From the NCBI GenBank assembly GCA_964472785.1, contig CAYYMH010000001.1:124001-188000 (forward strand): a stretch of 64,000 nucleotides of DNA. Reading direction: 5' to 3'. The first letter of the stretch is position 1. Every line of letters starts with the position of its first letter. Of this stretch, positions 63,533 through 64,000 are shown piece by piece. The DNA is from CAYYMH01 sp964472785. Lineage in GTDB: Bacteria; Zhuqueibacterota; Zhuqueibacteria; Thermofontimicrobiales; Thermofontimicrobiaceae. Both the position numbers and the translations under genes were made by a program. The notes under the pieces were generated by a model. It was not told the origin of the DNA, did not search any database, and was given only the letters and a program-made list of their open reading frames with translations.

Positions 63533-64000
63533 TTAATTTATGAGTCTTCCAATATCATTTATGATAACGAAAACCATCAACGCAATTAACAGAACCATGC
63601 CAACCTGCTGAATAATCAATTTTGTCTTATTGGGTATCGGCTTTCGGATTATGCCTTCAATGGCGAGAAAAATCAGGTGCCCGCCGTCCAGAACAGGGAT
63701 GGGAAGCAGATTCAGGATACCGAGATTCAAACTTAAAAAAGCGATAAACGCGATGAAGTTTGATTCTCCTTGCTGAGCGCTGTCCTTTGCCAGTTTTGCG
63801 ATCATAATCGGGCCGCCAAACGCATCTTTAAAAGAATGTTCACCCTGAATCACCAATTTAACATATTGGTAAGTCAGGCGTGTGATCATCCAGCTATATT
63901 CGGCGCCATGGACTAAGGACTGAAATGGATTTAAACGAAATTCCTGCATGGGATAGCTGATTCCAATCAGCCCAATTTCTTGCCCCTGTTGTTTTTGCAA
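63533..64000 (-). CDS. rseP: Site-2 protease RseP-like (M50), C-terminal part
   Basis: The last 155 codons of a gene that runs past the right edge of the window; the true start is outside. It contains GEHSFKDAFGGPIMIAKLAK and the second zinc/active-site motif LNLLPIPVLDGGHLIFLAIE (LDG motif), followed by a C-terminal membrane helix MVLLIALMVFVIINDIG. RseP-type intramembrane proteases cleave anti-sigma factors and signal-peptide remnants in the inner membrane. The N-terminal HExxH and PDZ parts are not visible here. Confidence 0.9.
   Translation of the reverse strand: MQKQQGQEIGLIGISYPMQEFRLNPFQSLVHGAEYSWMITRLTYQYVKLVIQGEHSFKDAFGGPIMIAKLAKDSAQQGESNFIAFIAFLSLNLGILNLLPIPVLDGGHLIFLAIEGIIRKPIPNKTKLIIQQVGMVLLIALMVFVIINDIGRLIN

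Noticed and set aside
62155..63533. Glycine riboswitch ahead of gcvT
   Set aside because: gcvT follows the aminotransferase by 22 bases, and the 200 bases upstream of the aminotransferase contain only a promoter and no riboswitch-like structure.

Overview
The window looks like a chromosome segment of a Gram-negative bacterium from the FCB side of the tree (Calditrichota / KSB1 / Ignavibacteria-like). This is an inference from three things. A GWxTD-domain secreted protein follows smc. One secreted protein ends in a type IX secretion-style tail with an NYPNPFN motif. LolA, FtsK and RseP homologues imply an outer membrane. Base composition is moderately AT-rich and most genes have good Shine-Dalgarno sites. 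Several promoters read TTGAC(A/T)-N17-TAnnnT. No phage, insertion sequence or CRISPR array was seen.

Region 1 (about 1-21.5 kb, plus strand) is a carbohydrate-degradation locus. It encodes secreted or lipid-anchored proteins: two Asp-box beta-propellers that are paralogues, two LamG-plus-propeller proteins that are paralogues, a GH28-like beta-helix protein, a beta-helix lipoprotein, a Tat-exported formylglycine sulfatase, and an HpcH/HpaI aldolase carrying a lipoprotein signal. It also encodes intracellular functions: a GntP-type sugar-acid permease, a bicupin, a gluconate 5-dehydrogenase/KduD-like SDR, and two uroporphyrinogen-decarboxylase-superfamily (cobamide methyltransferase-like) proteins. 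The set points to a sulfated, uronic-acid or rhamnose-containing glycan whose acidic sugars are imported and oxidised. No SusC/SusD pair is present here. A broken GxxExxY gene inside inverted CGCAAAGAC-type tracts lies in the middle.

Region 2 (21.5-30.4 kb, mostly minus strand) holds a small unknown gene, a cold-shock gene, and a tRNA-Arg(TCT) followed by two 122-bp tandem repeats that carry copies of its 3' half. It continues with a pseudo-receiver/PAS/GAF/GAF protein, a four-gene operon (propeller-SPOR protein, DUF362 ferredoxin, nitroreductase, Nif3-like) and a TetR regulator.

Region 3 (30.6-40.7 kb, plus strand) is a run of closely spaced genes: an HExxH protein, a long-chain acyl-CoA synthetase, a dicarboxylate/amino-acid symporter, an odd P-loop ATPase, a cupin, a secreted GH38 alpha-mannosidase and a dihydroorotate-dehydrogenase-like protein. 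It ends at a strong bidirectional terminator.

Region 4 (40.8-64 kb, minus strand) is mainly housekeeping: smc with a GWxTD gene, gpmI with a membrane protein, comB-ftsK-lolA, an aminotransferase with gcvT, and the 3' part of rseP. Interspersed are a DUF418 membrane-protein gene interrupted by an in-frame TAA, an ICMT-like methyltransferase, a tandem-cohesin secreted protein, a small basic coiled protein and an orphan Wzc-type tyrosine autokinase.

The observations most worth following up are the tRNA-Arg-derived tandem repeats, the glycan locus with its lipoprotein aldolase and methyltransferase-like genes, the small inverted-repeat element family, and the DUF418 in-frame stop.
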